Below are positions 43,758 through 53,820 of a DNA stretch of 64,000 nucleotides, piece by piece. Source of the stretch: Tridacna crocea. Lineage: Eukaryota > Mollusca > Bivalvia > Cardiida > Cardiidae. Position numbers and translations under genes: made by a program. The stretch spans positions 29,694,296-29,758,295 of the forward strand of contig OX031068.1 in NCBI GenBank assembly GCA_943736015.1, given 5' to 3'. Positions within the stretch are counted from its first letter, which is position 1. Each line of letters opens with the position of its first letter. The notes beneath the pieces are model-generated. The model searched no databases and had not been told where the DNA came from. It was given only the letters and a program-made list of their open reading frames with translations.

Positions 43758-43984
43758 TTAACCCATTACCACACAATCCTACTTTTGACATCCCTGAAAA
43801 AGAAGCCTCTAGAAACATTGTGGGAAAAGGAGAAAATACTGGCAACCAGCATTGTCTCCTATTCCCAAAATGTTTTCTATCCTTCACAAAATAAATTTCA
43901 AATTTTCAGTCACTTTTATTTTGTCCTCTACCAATAATTTCGATTTGGACAAGCCTCAAGTATTGTCCTTTGGTAATGAGATAA
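43758..43984 (+). mobile_element. Family A MITE
   Basis: TTAACCCATTACCACAC at the left, right end TTTGGTAATGAGATAA, and two mismatches in the hairpin (AAAATACTGG / CCAGCATTGTCTCC). Confidence 0.88.
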
Positions 43985-44613
43985 GCAATAGCACTTCTTA
44001 CAATACTGATATACCTGTTCACTTGCATGCATTTTTAAAGAGAGCTGTTGAGATTTTTGTAATCCAAAGAAACTTCAAAAATGATATACATGTACCACAA
44101 AATTAGGTTACACGATGACAGGCAAAAAGAAAGTAACGAAGAAAGACAAATGTAACCACAACACAACCTCATTTAAGACCGATAGTGATATGACGAAATA
44201 GAACTTACAATGTTTATAACAATCTTTTTTTTTTTATACACGTCCGATTTTGCCCGTTGTCCATTGTACTGAAAATCTGCTTACAAAGTTCATGAACCTT
44301 TCTCTCAAATTAGACGACCGACCGTTTACGGTTAAATAAAATCCTTCACCGGAAGTAGAACCCGGGGAGCGTTGCGATTTCCTCACGCCATTGTAGTCGG
44401 GTTACACGGACATTTCCCTAATGGACATGCCCTCATATATTCTGAGAAGGGTTTATAGCTATTAACGATACAAAAAGACATTTTTTTCCTTCCTTGCAAA
44501 AACTGAAGGAAATCAACATCTGTTCAACTTGTTTCCGTCACGGCTTTTTTTTTTTCGTCTTATAGGAAAGAGAGTAGGCGTGGCTTTACTTAGCTAATCG
44601 CAATACTACTCAT
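43985..44613. other. Unassigned intron DNA
   Basis: Poly-T tracts lie at about 44225 and 44545. No gene was recognised. Confidence 0.4.
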
Positions 44614-44848
44614 TGAACTCATTACCAAACGGCAATATTTTGGGCTTGTCCAAATCGAAAGGATTTGTAGACGACAAAATAAAAGTGATTGAAAATTTGA
44701 AATTTGTTTTGTAGAGGATGGAAAACATAGTGGGTAAAGAAGAAAATACTGGTAACCAGCATTGTCTCCTTTTCCCACATTTATTTCTGAAGGCTTCTCT
44801 CTGGGGGTGGGGGTCGTCAAAAGTAGGGATCGTATGGTAATGGGTTAA
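44614..44848 (-). mobile_element. Family A MITE
   Basis: TGAACTCATTACCAAACGG at the left and TATGGTAATGGGTTAA at the right. It has a GGGGGTGGGGG insertion near 44805, and the hairpin shares the AAATACTGG..GCATTGTCTCC changes of the 43758 copy. Confidence 0.85.
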
Positions 44849-44889
44849 GTCTGCAGCAGCAGAAACAGGCTATTGCCGTTGGTGTTGCA

Positions 44890-44953
44890 GACAGGGTAGA
44901 TTCCGATCCAAACGCATTTAAAGTGCAGTCCGATCTTCAATTTTTGCTGTCTG
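44890..44953. repeat. Family D hairpin, eroded
   Basis: GACAGGGTAGATTCCGATCC faces GTGCAGTCCGATCTTCAA and GCTGTC. Confidence 0.65.
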
Positions 44954-45002
44954 CTATTCTTTGCCTAATTTTATTATCACCTAAGTCCTTAGAGATATCC
45001 AG

Positions 45003-45122
45003 GGGCAATATTCACAAGCCAATCTAAATGACTCAGCTATTTGGTTTAGCCAATCAGAAAGTGCGTTTCTTTAGGAAAATCTTGAAAATGTAACACCAAT
45101 TTAGAACTGTTGGTGTATACAG
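45003..45122. mobile_element. Family E MITE, shortened
   Basis: GGCAATATTCACAAGCC, TTTGGTTTAGCCAATCAGAA and GAACTGTTGGTGTATAC. The left palindrome arm is deleted. Confidence 0.7.
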
Positions 45123-45632
45123 CCACAAACTTTTTTCTTGTTAAACAGTGTCTTTTGATGAAATTTAAAAAAAAACTTATGGTGATAATGCCCCTTTATT
45201 TTACCTTGTAAAACACTGGCATCATGAATTCAAACATGGCCGGAAATCTGTGCTAGAATTTGAATGATCATTGGCTTACATGAAGTAATTTTTACTCTTT
45301 TTTCTATTAGTTGTCAGTCACACCTGCATCAGTTCAAACACTTGTAAATCAGAAACCACAATTAGTTCATAACTGTAATTTGCAACAGAGATATAAATGA
45401 TTGCACAAGCAAAATTTCAGCTAGATCAGACAATTGGAAATTGATCAGGGTCATTACTCATTGAACGCCCCTCCTATGACCATGAATTCTAAGTTACTGC
45501 TTCATGCCTTTGACATAAAACCTTGGAGAGCCCATTACGTAAGACTTCACGTGACGTCGGTGAACTCGTTACGTAAGAAAAACAGTTTCAGCGCATACAG
45601 CAGATTTCTGGGCTAACTGTTTCTCCCAATAA
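45123..45632. other. Unassigned intron DNA
   Basis: No element or gene was recognised. Confidence 0.4.
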
Positions 45633-45864
45633 TAAGTTTTTTACCAAAGAACAAAATGTAAGATCCGTAATTGAAATCACTTGAAGATGACAAAATAAAT
45701 GTGTCTGAAAAAATTAACATATGTTTTGGGAAGGGTTGAAAACATTGTGGGAAAAAGGAGAAAATGCTGGTCACCAGCATTTTCTCCTTTTCCCACAATG
45801 TTTTCAAACTGACGATTTTTTTCTCAGGGTCTTTACCAGTAGGGATTGTGTGGTAAAGGGTTAA
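45633..45864 (-). mobile_element. Family A MITE
   Basis: The left TTAA end is lost (AAGTTTTTTACCAAAGAAC). The hairpin is intact with a CACC tip, and the right end is GTGTGGTAAAGGGTTAA. Confidence 0.85.
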
Positions 45865-46059
45865 AATATTTTTATGTGTAGAAAAATATTTTTCCCAAGA
45901 CCCGGAGCAATCGCTGACTCTGACTTACAGTAAGAATATCAATGTCGGTTTTAACGTGCTTAAGAAGTCTAATTAAGTAATAAAGCACGTTTTGGATTTG
46001 CGTATTTCTACGCCTTTCTCTTCGGGCTGACGACCTTTTCTTTTCGTGTATCAGCAGAA

Positions 46060-46145
46060 TTCAGTTGAAAACATTGTTGCAAAAGGAGAAAAATTTCTCG
46101 TAAAGAGCAAATTCTCTTCTTCGCCATACTGTTATCAAAACTGTT
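46060..46145. repeat. Family A MITE core fragment
   Basis: GAAAACATTGTTGCAAAAGG, then AGAGCAAATTCTCTTC and TGTTATCAAAACTG. Strongly eroded. Confidence 0.45.
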
Positions 46146-46212
46146 CATTGAATAAAACATTTATTTTTTTAGGGATTGTATTTCTTCGCACGGCCCTATT
46201 CATATATGCTAT

Positions 46213-46290
46213 ATGGCTGGCAACACGCAAAAAGGGCCATTCGGACATTTGCGTAAAGTGTCGTCTCGGATCAGCCTGCGCAGTCCGCGA
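46213..46290. repeat. Family C element, left quarter only
   Basis: GGCTGGCAACACGCAAAAAG and CATTCGGACATTTGCG, then GTGTCGTCTCGGATCAGCC. The sequence stops at the first hairpin loop (CAGTCCGCG). Confidence 0.75.
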
Positions 46291-46473
46291 ATACTAATAG
46301 ACATGCTAAGCTTTTTGATCCATATCAAACTTTGCAGACTGGGAATGTCGTTACCTTAAAAAATAGAAGTTATATCAAACCCCTGTTCATAGAAGAAACC
46401 ATTTTGACAAACTACAACTGGTCTAACTGATGCTTTCGTTATGATATATGTCATACGAAACATTACCAATCTA

Positions 46474-46512
46474 AAAAAAAGTGAGATATATATATATCTC
46501 ACTTTTTTATAT
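46474..46512. repeat. Short AT-rich palindrome
   Basis: AAAAGTGAGATATATATA faces TATATCTCACTTTT. It folds as a simple hairpin. Confidence 0.7.
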
Positions 46513-47369
46513 ATATACACATGGAACTTTTAAATACTTTCTCTTCAAGGTCATGAAGACACGGTAAATTTTGGAGGTATTTGATACCATTCCGATGATG
46601 TCTCACACACACAAACGAAAATGCCACTGCTGTGCTGATGGAACTGTATTCATCGTCGCTACAGGAACATTGCATGGAAACAAAAAAAAAACACTTAACG
46701 AAGTGAAGTCATAATTTGATATAACCGGCAGAGGTGTTTCCCAGCAGGCATTGCAATTACCATTTGCCGTCACAAGTGGAATCCCCGAACATTTTCCTAA
46801 TAGAGCAATTAATAATAAAGTACAGGTGTAATATATTTGGATTCGATCACTTTTTTTTTTATCTTAACAATTATTGCCTTTTGTGTTTCGCTGACCTGGA
46901 CCATTAGCATCACGTGTTCCTTCGTGTGAGAGCTAGTTAATCCCCGTCAGCGTGCTTTGAACGGTGAAGTTAAGATTTTTAGATAATAGGAGCAATCAAA
47001 TCGCCATTTTCTAATTCTGATATAATTTGACGTATAACACGGTTCAGCGTAATGATATCTGTTGAAGAATAAGTGGACGTAAAAACTAGTCCTTTCTTGG
47101 CAGAGTATTTCGAAAGTGATATAATTATTTCTGTTGACAAACAGTTCGTACATTCATTTTTTAACGTGGTTTATCAATTCCGATTGAAGTTTTCACTAAC
47201 AGATAGTAAGTTGTGAATAACTTCATTGAGGTTGATTACATCGTTGCTAAACGACTGACAGTGGCGCCGCCATGCATAAAATCACGTGATTTGCAGTTCA
47301 AATGGAAGCGACCGTTATACAGACGAGGTTAGATGTAGGTTCGGAATCGGCCTAGTTGTGTCGAGTGAT
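46513..47369. other. Unassigned intron DNA
   Basis: No gene or repeat was recognised. Confidence 0.4.
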
Positions 47370-47505
47370 TTTGCTCTCTCTCTATGTCTCTTTCTGTATC
47401 TTTGTCTTTCTCTTCCTCTCTGTCTGTCTCTTTCTGTATCTTTGTCTTTATCTGGCTCTCTTTCTCTCTATGTCCTGTCTGTCTCTCTGTCTCTGACTTT
47501 GTCTA
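47370..47505. repeat. CT-rich degenerate microsatellite
   Basis: Mixed CTCT and CTGT runs with TTTCTGTATCTTTGTCTTT present twice (47389 and 47431). Confidence 0.8.
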
Positions 47506-47730
47506 ACTTACGAAAAAATTCCAGAAAGAAACTCTCCCACTCATCGTTGAAGGAAGACAATACATAACATGTGTAAAGTTGAGTGACTCTAACAGACGAT
47601 AATTACAATTCTATGTCAATGGACTTGAATACTGTCTGTAACCGATGGCTAAACAACGTCAGTCTTCCAGGTTTTTTCCTTCTTTTCCACTTTTGAGCAA
47701 GCACGTGAATAATAGGAGTTAAAAGCACCT

Positions 47731-47995
47731 GCAAAAGGTATTGACCCATGTTAGCCTGTGTAACAGGTGGTGAAAAATATCGCGGCTCGACCGGGATTCG
47801 AACCCAGGGCCTCAGGAATACCGTTCCTGCACTCTAACCAACTGAGCTACTGAACCACATGTCAATACGGCCGCACGATATATCATCAAATACCTGTACC
47901 CGACTACATTATACCTTTGCATCTATCTGTGGGATAAACCAGTATACTACACTCTGCGCAGCCCGCGCAGGCTGACATGGGCCGAAATCTTTTGC
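47731..47995. repeat. Family B hairpin split by an insertion
   Basis: Left arm 47731-47760 (GCAAAAGGTATTGACCCATG) and right arm about 47954-47995 (CGCGCAGGCTGACATGGG) are complementary parts of one family B element. They are now separated by about 193 bases that carry the tRNA-like sequence. Confidence 0.7.
47784..47856 (-). tRNA. tRNA-Thr-like sequence (anticodon GGU), probable pseudogene or SINE head
   Basis: 73 nt fold as a cloverleaf on the minus strand. The D-arm is GCTC..GAGT and the anticodon stem CAGGA/TCCTG is perfect. The loop ACGGTAT has anticodon GGT, and the T-arm is CTGGG TTCGAAT CCCGG. Boxes A and B are good. Against function: C rather than T at position 33, one mismatch and two wobble pairs in the acceptor stem (GGTTCAG/TCGAGCC), and a location inside a repeat element. 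More likely a tRNA-derived repeat than a working gene. Confidence 0.55.
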
Positions 47996-48160
47996 TACTG
48001 GTCTATTGTCTGCCACTCAATGGACGAATATACCTCATGAATCAATTGTTTGTCTTATAAATTGTGTTCTATGTATCCATGATAATGGGATGACTTGCTT
48101 GGCATCATGCATCACGAGATGCATTGAACCCCCTTTCGTCAGAGCGTGGCTCATATAATT

Positions 48161-48421
48161 GGCTTGCAACACGCAAAAAGGGTCATTCGGAAATTTGCGT
48201 AAAGTGTCGTCTTGGATAAACCTACGCAGTCCGCGCAGACTTATCCGAGACGAATCTTTCCGTTTTTATGTAATTTTCTGTTTTGCGAAAGTCTATTGTA
48301 GGACAGAGTCTGATGTAGTCGTAAAGTGCCGTCTCGGATTAGCCTGCGCGGACTGCGCAGGCTGATCCGAGACGCCACTTTACGCAAATGTCCGAATGAC
48401 CCTTTTCGCGTGTTGCAAGCC
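48161..48421. mobile_element. Family C double-hairpin MITE, full copy
   Basis: The ends are GGCTTGCAACACGCAAAAAG and the inverse CGCGTGTTGCAAGCC. Inside these TIRs (CATTCGGA..TTTGCGTAAAGTG) lie two separate hairpins, one per side. Each is built on CTCGGAT, a CAGCCTGCGC-type core and its inverse, and a GTTTTATGTAATTTTCTG spacer separates them. 261 bp, flanked by AT-rich DNA. No coding capacity. Confidence 0.88.
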
Positions 48422-48621
48422 ATATATAAAAAAATGTTAGTGTGCATACATGTATGTTTGGCCTGCATCACGTAGATGCATTGAACTCTCGTTTTCAGTA
48501 CATAGCTTATGTGCAAGAATATCAGTTATCTCAATTCTTGGTCCATAAAACTCATTTGCTTATCAACTAATTTTATCATGAAGTATACTGGTTCTTTGGC
48601 TTATAGAACAGTGACCAATTT

Positions 48622-48688
48622 GAAAAAAGCCTCGACTCAGATCAGCCTGCGCCGACTGTGCATGCTAAAAAGGGTCGATGCTTTTTCG
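48622..48688. repeat. Family B hairpin, eroded
   Basis: GAAAAAAGCCTCGACTCAGA then TCAGCCTGCGC faces TGTGCATGCTAAAAAGG and TCGATGCTTTTTC. The outer flanks, ACTCTCGTTTTCAG..CATAGCTTA and ACCCACTTTTCACTGAACATA, suggest the larger element spans about 48470-48725. Confidence 0.6.
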
Positions 48689-49320
48689 CAGATATAGTAA
48701 ACCCACTTTTCACTGAACATAGCTTATATATGTCTTTATTAAATTGTAGAGCATGGTAAGGGATGGCCACGGCCCTCACATACCAATAGACGTGGCTAAT
48801 AAAGTGGGGGGAAAAACGTCAATCTTGTAATCCTACAGCTCCTATGTCGATCCAAAAGTACATTTACGAACCCAAAGCTCTGCCAGCTCCTTTTCCAAGA
48901 TTGATGCGACAGGATTCATTCCTCTCTCATCGCCGATAATCTTGTCGACCGTAGTTATGTCAGGCTTGGGGACAATATGCAAAAGACTTGTGAAAGAAAC
49001 TCCAGGAAAGCATGGATAGATTGCCAGCGCGATGTTACTAAATGTTAAACGTTTAACACAATATAAACAAGCAGTCTAATACTTTTGCTGACAATAGAGA
49101 TTCTGCCTTTTTCCCCCCACAATGCTTTCATTTTATTGTAAAAAAAAAAGGTTCCTTTAATCTTATTGAAGCTCAATCAGGGAAAAAATCAATACGATCG
49201 AGCTCGAAGTTTTGTCGTCAGTAAAGGAATTTCTACTGTACTGTTAAGAAATATCTCGAGATCTGATTGGATACTATACCCGGAATATATATATCATGTA
49301 CACTGGCAAAACGAATGTAA
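48689..49320. other. Unassigned intron DNA
   Basis: GGATGGCCACGGCC and ACGTGGCTAATAAAG (48764-48803) reappear inverted at 52839-52902. A family A scrap (CCTTTTTCCCCCCACAATG) lies at about 49107. Nothing else is supported. Confidence 0.4.
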
Positions 49321-49740
49321 AAACCGTTTCCCTTTCATAGGCCCCGTATACGTGACTACACTATCAACACAACATCGAAAATGGCGGCGTCGATCAAGAT
49401 TACTAGCAAGGTTATGCGCCAATCTGCACGTTTTAGCACGTATCACTAAGGTTTCATTGACATCAGTTCTCAATGACGTCAGCTTTTATTGAATTGGGGC
49501 ATTCAGAAGGGAAATTCTACTTCATCAGCGCACTAATTTTTTTTAAAAACCAAAAGCAGATAACATTTACTTGACAAACGTTGGAATGATAAAACTTTGT
49601 AGTATAATAAATTCGTTGTATGGAGAGGTGGCATGGGACTTGAAAACTTGTTCATGGCTGTGGTGAATCATGTAGCCCCGTCCGTGAACAATTTCCAAGT
49701 CCCGTACTACCTCACCGGACAACTAATAAAGTTTTAGGGC
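49321..49740 (+). repeat. Family J foldback element, copy 1 (one arm)
   Basis: The arm GCCCCGTATACGTGACTACA, GGCGGCGTCGATCAAGATTA, GCACGTTTTAGCACGTAT, TGACGTCA, GGGGCATTCAGAAGGGAAA (49341-49530) is followed by a hairpin at about 49619-49735 (GGGACTTGAAAACTTGTTCA / TGAACAATTTCCAAGTCCC). The inverted partner arm seen at 51304-51495 is missing here. Confidence 0.7.
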
Positions 49741-50531
49741 TGCATTTTATGACGGTTGCTATACCCATGTTGGTAGGACGATAAGCAATGTACAACTGTT
49801 ATAATAGATATGATATAGATCATCAAGTGCGGGTATGAGAATCTTATCATCAGAAAGATCAAACGAGATTTGCTTACCGTGCAAGATCAAGCGAAAATGT
49901 TGAATTACAATGATAGTGGGATAAAATTTTACTGTAGATATTTGTTTCGTTTGACCTTTGACGAAAACCGATTTCATTTTTTACAAACAAGAAAAATACG
50001 GGTTTCACCCTTACAATAGTAGGCATAGGCATACTCTGGCAAAATTATTACGTGTAAAAATTATACTTGGCACATTACTTTCTTCGCGAGATTTATTTTT
50101 GCTTTAAGGCAGACAGTTTGACGGGTATTTTCTTCTTTTGCTACATTCTTTTCAAATGCGTCAATGCGTGAGATCATATTTATATATATTTCTTGAATTA
50201 TCGTGCTTCACACGGATGTTTTCAAAGATTCTCTGCGACAAAATGTATTACCAGGGCGGCTATAGGTTAAGTAAGAACAGTGCGTAACTCTTTCTCACAT
50301 CCCCATTATCGTTTAATTGGTTCCGGCCGACGTCGTGACGAATTCAGTTTGTGCTCTATTTTTCTTTCCCTATTTAGCCAGACAAAAGGAAATCACCCAC
50401 TCCTGTTAACACATATTTCCATTTTATCCCGAGTCCTTATAGCGTGCCATCATACATTGCTGTCATACCTGTGTAAGCCACCGTTAGTGTACAAAGACCA
50501 CCTCTTTTAAACATAAATAGTCCAAATAAAT

Positions 50532-50808
50532 TGTGACCTATCACGCAAAAATGGACCATCTGGGAATTCTGTGCATCAATTAGATGGAAACAGATCTACG
50601 ATAGTGCAGGTCAGTTTAGGTTGATAATTAAAAAACTGATTGTATACGTAACAAGGCACCGTAATCACTTTTCATACAGAAAATGTCATTATTTAAAGTG
50701 AAAAGTGTCAACCTCGGTCAGCCTGCGCAATTCGCGCAGTCTGACCAGGGTTGACACTTTCCGCAGTTCACAGAAGGTCCCTTTATGCGTGATGGGTCGC
50801 AAATCACA
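50532..50808. mobile_element. Family G element, ~275 bp
   Basis: Terminal repeats GTGACCTATCACGCAAAAAT and the inverse of CCCTTTATGCGTGATGGGTC. Inside is an off-centre hairpin with a family B-like core (AACCTCGGTCAGCCTGCGC / GCGCAGTCTGACCAGGGTT). Related partial copies are at 53249 and 62867. Confidence 0.75.
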
Positions 50809-51016
50809 TGCAGGGAGAAAATTGAATATGGGTACTAATCCTGAGACACGTTGACTCTTGCTTACAAATGTGAGGTCATGTTCGATTAGGATGAAATTTT
50901 CTGTAATCAGACTTATGATTTTATTATACTGCAAAGAACTTTCTCATTATATAATTGGATCATATGCCCCGAACATAATGTATAGTGTACACTGACGAAA
51001 ACAACGTTAAGGCAAT

Positions 51017-51495
51017 AGCTCCGTATACATGACTACACTATTAACACAACATCCAAAAACGGCGGCGTCGATCAAGACTAACATCAACGGAAAGCTGCAC
51101 GTTTTAGCACATATTAACAAGGTTTAAGTGACGTCATTTCCAAGTGTGGTTAATCATGTTGTCCCGATCCGAAGACGAGGTGGCGACATTATTCACCACA
51201 GCCGTGAACAAGTTTCCAAGTCCCCTACCACCTGACCGTACAACGTATTTATAATACTGTCAAGTTTTACTATTCATTCGTTTCTTAAGAGAAAACTGGG
51301 TACGCTAACGAAGTCGAGTTTCCCTTCTGAATGCCCCATTTCAATGGAAACTGACGTCATTGGGAAACGACTTCACTGAAACCTTGGTAGTACGTGCTAA
51401 AGCGTGCAGCTTGGCGCATTATTTTGATGTTAATCTTGATCGACGCCACTATTTTGGATGTTGTGCAGATAGTGTTGTCATGTATACGGGGCTCC
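51017..51495. mobile_element. Family J foldback element, copy 2 (both arms)
   Basis: Left arm 51017-51140 (TCCGTATACATGACTACACT ... AAGTGACGTCA) and right arm 51304-51495, in inverse orientation (TTCCCTTCTGAATGCCCC ... GACGCCACTATTTTGGATG ... GTATACGGGGC), flank a spacer. The spacer holds CACCACAGCCGTGAACAAGT and GGTGGCGACATTATTC. The left arm has lost the outer GGGGCATTCAG block. Confidence 0.75.
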
Positions 51496-51514
51496 CGAAA
51501 GGGGAACTGCTTAC

Positions 51515-51726
51515 TTAATACGTTACTATACAAAACCAGAATATAGATGAACCTGAGAGAGAGGGCTTTTGATAAAACGTTGGAAAGGGAAGAAAATACC
51601 AGTTGCCAGCTTTTCTCCTTTTCCAAGAATGTTTTCTACTCTAACAAATGCAGAAATCACCCTTGAAGTGGCATCTGATTTGTCGTGTGCAATTGCTTTC
51701 AATTTGGTTAACAACGAAAGAATTAA
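51515..51726 (+). mobile_element. Family A MITE, first of a chain
   Basis: TTAATACGTTACTATACAAA at the left, a weakened hairpin (ATACCAGTTGCCAGCTTTTC), GTCGTGTGCAATTGCTTTC, and a poor right end reaching the TTAA at 51723. Confidence 0.75.
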
Positions 51727-51937
51727 TCCTTTGCCTCAAAATTACGACTCATAGGATTTTTGTAAACATAGTGGGAAAAGAATAAAATGCTTATAACCAG
51801 CATTTTATTGATTTCCTACATTGTTTTCTACCCTTCCACGAAAAAAAAAACCCTTCATTCAAGTCACATACAATTTGTCGTCAGCAAATGCATTGAATTT
51901 GGACGAGACTATTTTTTTCCGTTTGATAAAGAGTTAA
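51723..51937 (+). mobile_element. Family A MITE, second of a chain
   Basis: Shares its left TTAA (51723-51726) with the previous copy and its right TTAA (51934-51937) with the next. Core AAAATGCTTATAACCAGCAT. Confidence 0.85.
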
Positions 51938-52156
51938 CTCTCTACCACACAATCGACGACCCTGAGAAAAGCCCTTTTAAAACATCGTGAGAAAAGGAGA
52001 AAATGCTGGTAACCAGCATTTTCTTCTTTTCCCACAATGTTTTCTACCCTTCCAAGAACAAACCCCCATCATTTAAGTCACATACAATTTGTCGTCTGCA
52101 AATGCTTTGAATTTGGACGACGCTATTTTTTTTTTTTTCGTTTGGTAAAGGGTTAA
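51934..52156 (+). mobile_element. Family A MITE, third of a chain
   Basis: TTAACTCTCTACCACACAAT, perfect core, right end TTTGGTAAAGGGTTAA. It is closer to the neighbour at 51723 in the right half (CATTTAAGTCACATACAATT) than to other copies. Confidence 0.9.
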
Positions 52157-52243
52157 TTTGCCTATAATGATGCCCACAGAGAAATCCCAAGAGAATGCAA
52201 TACAATACTGAGTTCCAGTGTGGAGTGCCACAACTTACACCAA

Positions 52244-52452
52244 TTAATCCTTTACTTAACAACCTTGGGTTTTTTTTTTTTTTTTTTTTTGTTTTAGAGT
52301 TTGACTGGAGGAAAACTTTCTGAAACCATTTTGGGAAAAGGAGGAAAGGCTGGTGACCAGCATTTTCTTTTATCCCTCCGCAATGTATTCGAACATTTCA
52401 AATACAAATTATATCACGTTTTTTTTTTTTTTGATGTCTGTAAACATTTTAA
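52244..52452 (+). mobile_element. Family A MITE, right end cut
   Basis: TTAATCCTTTACTTAACAAC, poly-T expansion, core GAAAGGCTGGTGACCAGC, then a truncated right part that ends in the TTAA shared with the next copy. Confidence 0.75.
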
Positions 52453-52674
52453 TTTATTACCAAATGACAATATCTCAGGCTGTTCCAAATCGAAAGCATT
52501 TACATACGACAGAATAAAGGTGACGTGAAAATTTGAAATTTGTTTTGTGAAGGGTAGAAAACATTGTGAGAAAAGGAGAAAATGCTGGTTACATTTTCTC
52601 CTTTTCTCACAATGTTTTCAAAAGGCTTCTTTCTCAGGGTCGTCAAAAGTCGGAATTGTGTGGTAAAGAGTTAA
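52449..52674 (-). mobile_element. Family A MITE, tip deleted
   Basis: TTAATTTATTACCAAATGAC, a hairpin that lacks the CAGC of the right tip (AATGCTGGTTACATTTTCTC), and right end TGTGGTAAAGAGTTAA. It is joined tail to tail with the preceding copy. Confidence 0.88.
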
Positions 52675-53248
52675 AGATGTAGGGTTTTACTAATGAACCT
52701 TGGCGACCATGCAGAAGACATATTTTGAAAGCATTGAGGGAAGGAGTGTGGAACGACAACTTGTAATGACCATCAATTACTCCTTTAATCCATAAAGTTT
52801 TCCATATAGTTTAACATAATTATTGTCTTTTTTTTTTAACTTTATTAGCCACGTATATGGGGTAGAGGAGGCCGTGGCCATCCTCCTCTATCCTTGCAAC
52901 AGTCAATTATTATTTTCATCAGTCATATTATTTTGTCTTATCCTGCTGGCTAAGAGCATAAAACTGTATCTTGTAATGCTAGCCTGTTCAGTTTAATTCG
53001 AGCTATCATCTAACACACAGAGTAATGAATTATCCCCATAGGCTGACAATAAATCAAAATGCTAAACCACTGTTAATGAGCTTTTAGGACCACTCTAAAG
53101 TATCTTGTAGTTTACGACCCTAACCTATACATTGGGAAACCGTTTCAAAATGTTTAGAAAATACTGTAGTTTCAAACAAACAGTTCCTCGGTTTTCAAAG
53201 AAGTTTTTTTTTTCTATACAAAACAGGTATTTTGGTTTTATTAAAAAC
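52675..53248. other. Unassigned intron DNA
   Basis: Contains a family A-like scrap at 52725-52805 (AGCATTGAGGGAAGGAG..ACTCCTTTAATCC). Also present is the inverted relative of 48764-48803 at 52839-52902 (TTTATTAGCCACGTATATGG, GGCCGTGGCCATCC). No gene was found. Confidence 0.4.
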
Positions 53249-53403
53249 GTGACCCATCACGCAAAAAGGGCCAATTTGTGAATTCTGTGCACCAATTGGA
53301 TGAAAACAGATCAATGATAGTACAGATCAGTTTAATTTGATAATTCAAAATTGATTGTACAACAAGGTGCAATGACCACTTTTCTTACAGAAAATGTCAT
53401 TAA
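53249..53403. repeat. Family G element, partial
   Basis: GACCCATCACGCAAAAAGGG, GAATTCTGTGCACCAATTGG and AAATTGATTGTACAACAAGG match the left part of 50532-50808. A family A MITE begins at its TCATTAA. Confidence 0.7.
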
Positions 53404-53515
53404 ATCTTTACCACACGAGAAAATTTTAGACTGGTCAAAATTGACAAAATATAGGTGACTCAAAAATAGAAATTTGTTCTGGGAAGGGTAGAAAACACTA
53501 GGGAAAAGGAAATTT
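53400..53515 (-). mobile_element. Family A MITE, right half deleted
   Basis: TTAAATCTTTACCACACGAG through GGGTAGAAAACACTAGGGAA, then broken in the first hairpin arm. Confidence 0.8.
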
Positions 53516-53583
53516 TTGTAGAACTTCGTTAAACAAGTCATCTTACACAATACGACAAAGTACCATGCTCTAGCAAAAGGGGA

Positions 53584-53788
53584 TTTAGCCCATTACCACA
53601 CAATACCTACTTTTGACGCCCCTGAGAAAGAAGCCTTTAGAAAACATAACCAGCATTTTCTCCTTTTCCCACAATGTTTTCTACCCTTCACAAAACAAAT
53701 TTCAAATTTTCAGTCACTTTTATTTTGTCGTCTGCAAATGCTTTCAATTTGGACAAGCCTAAAATATTGTCGTTTGGTAATGAGTTAA
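53584..53788 (+). mobile_element. Family A MITE, one hairpin arm deleted
   Basis: Both ends and the right arm are good, but GAAAACAT runs directly into AACCAGCATTTTCTCC, so the whole left arm of the hairpin is missing. Confidence 0.88.
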
Positions 53789-53820
53789 ATATGGTAAACA
53801 GCATTTATACTACATAATTG

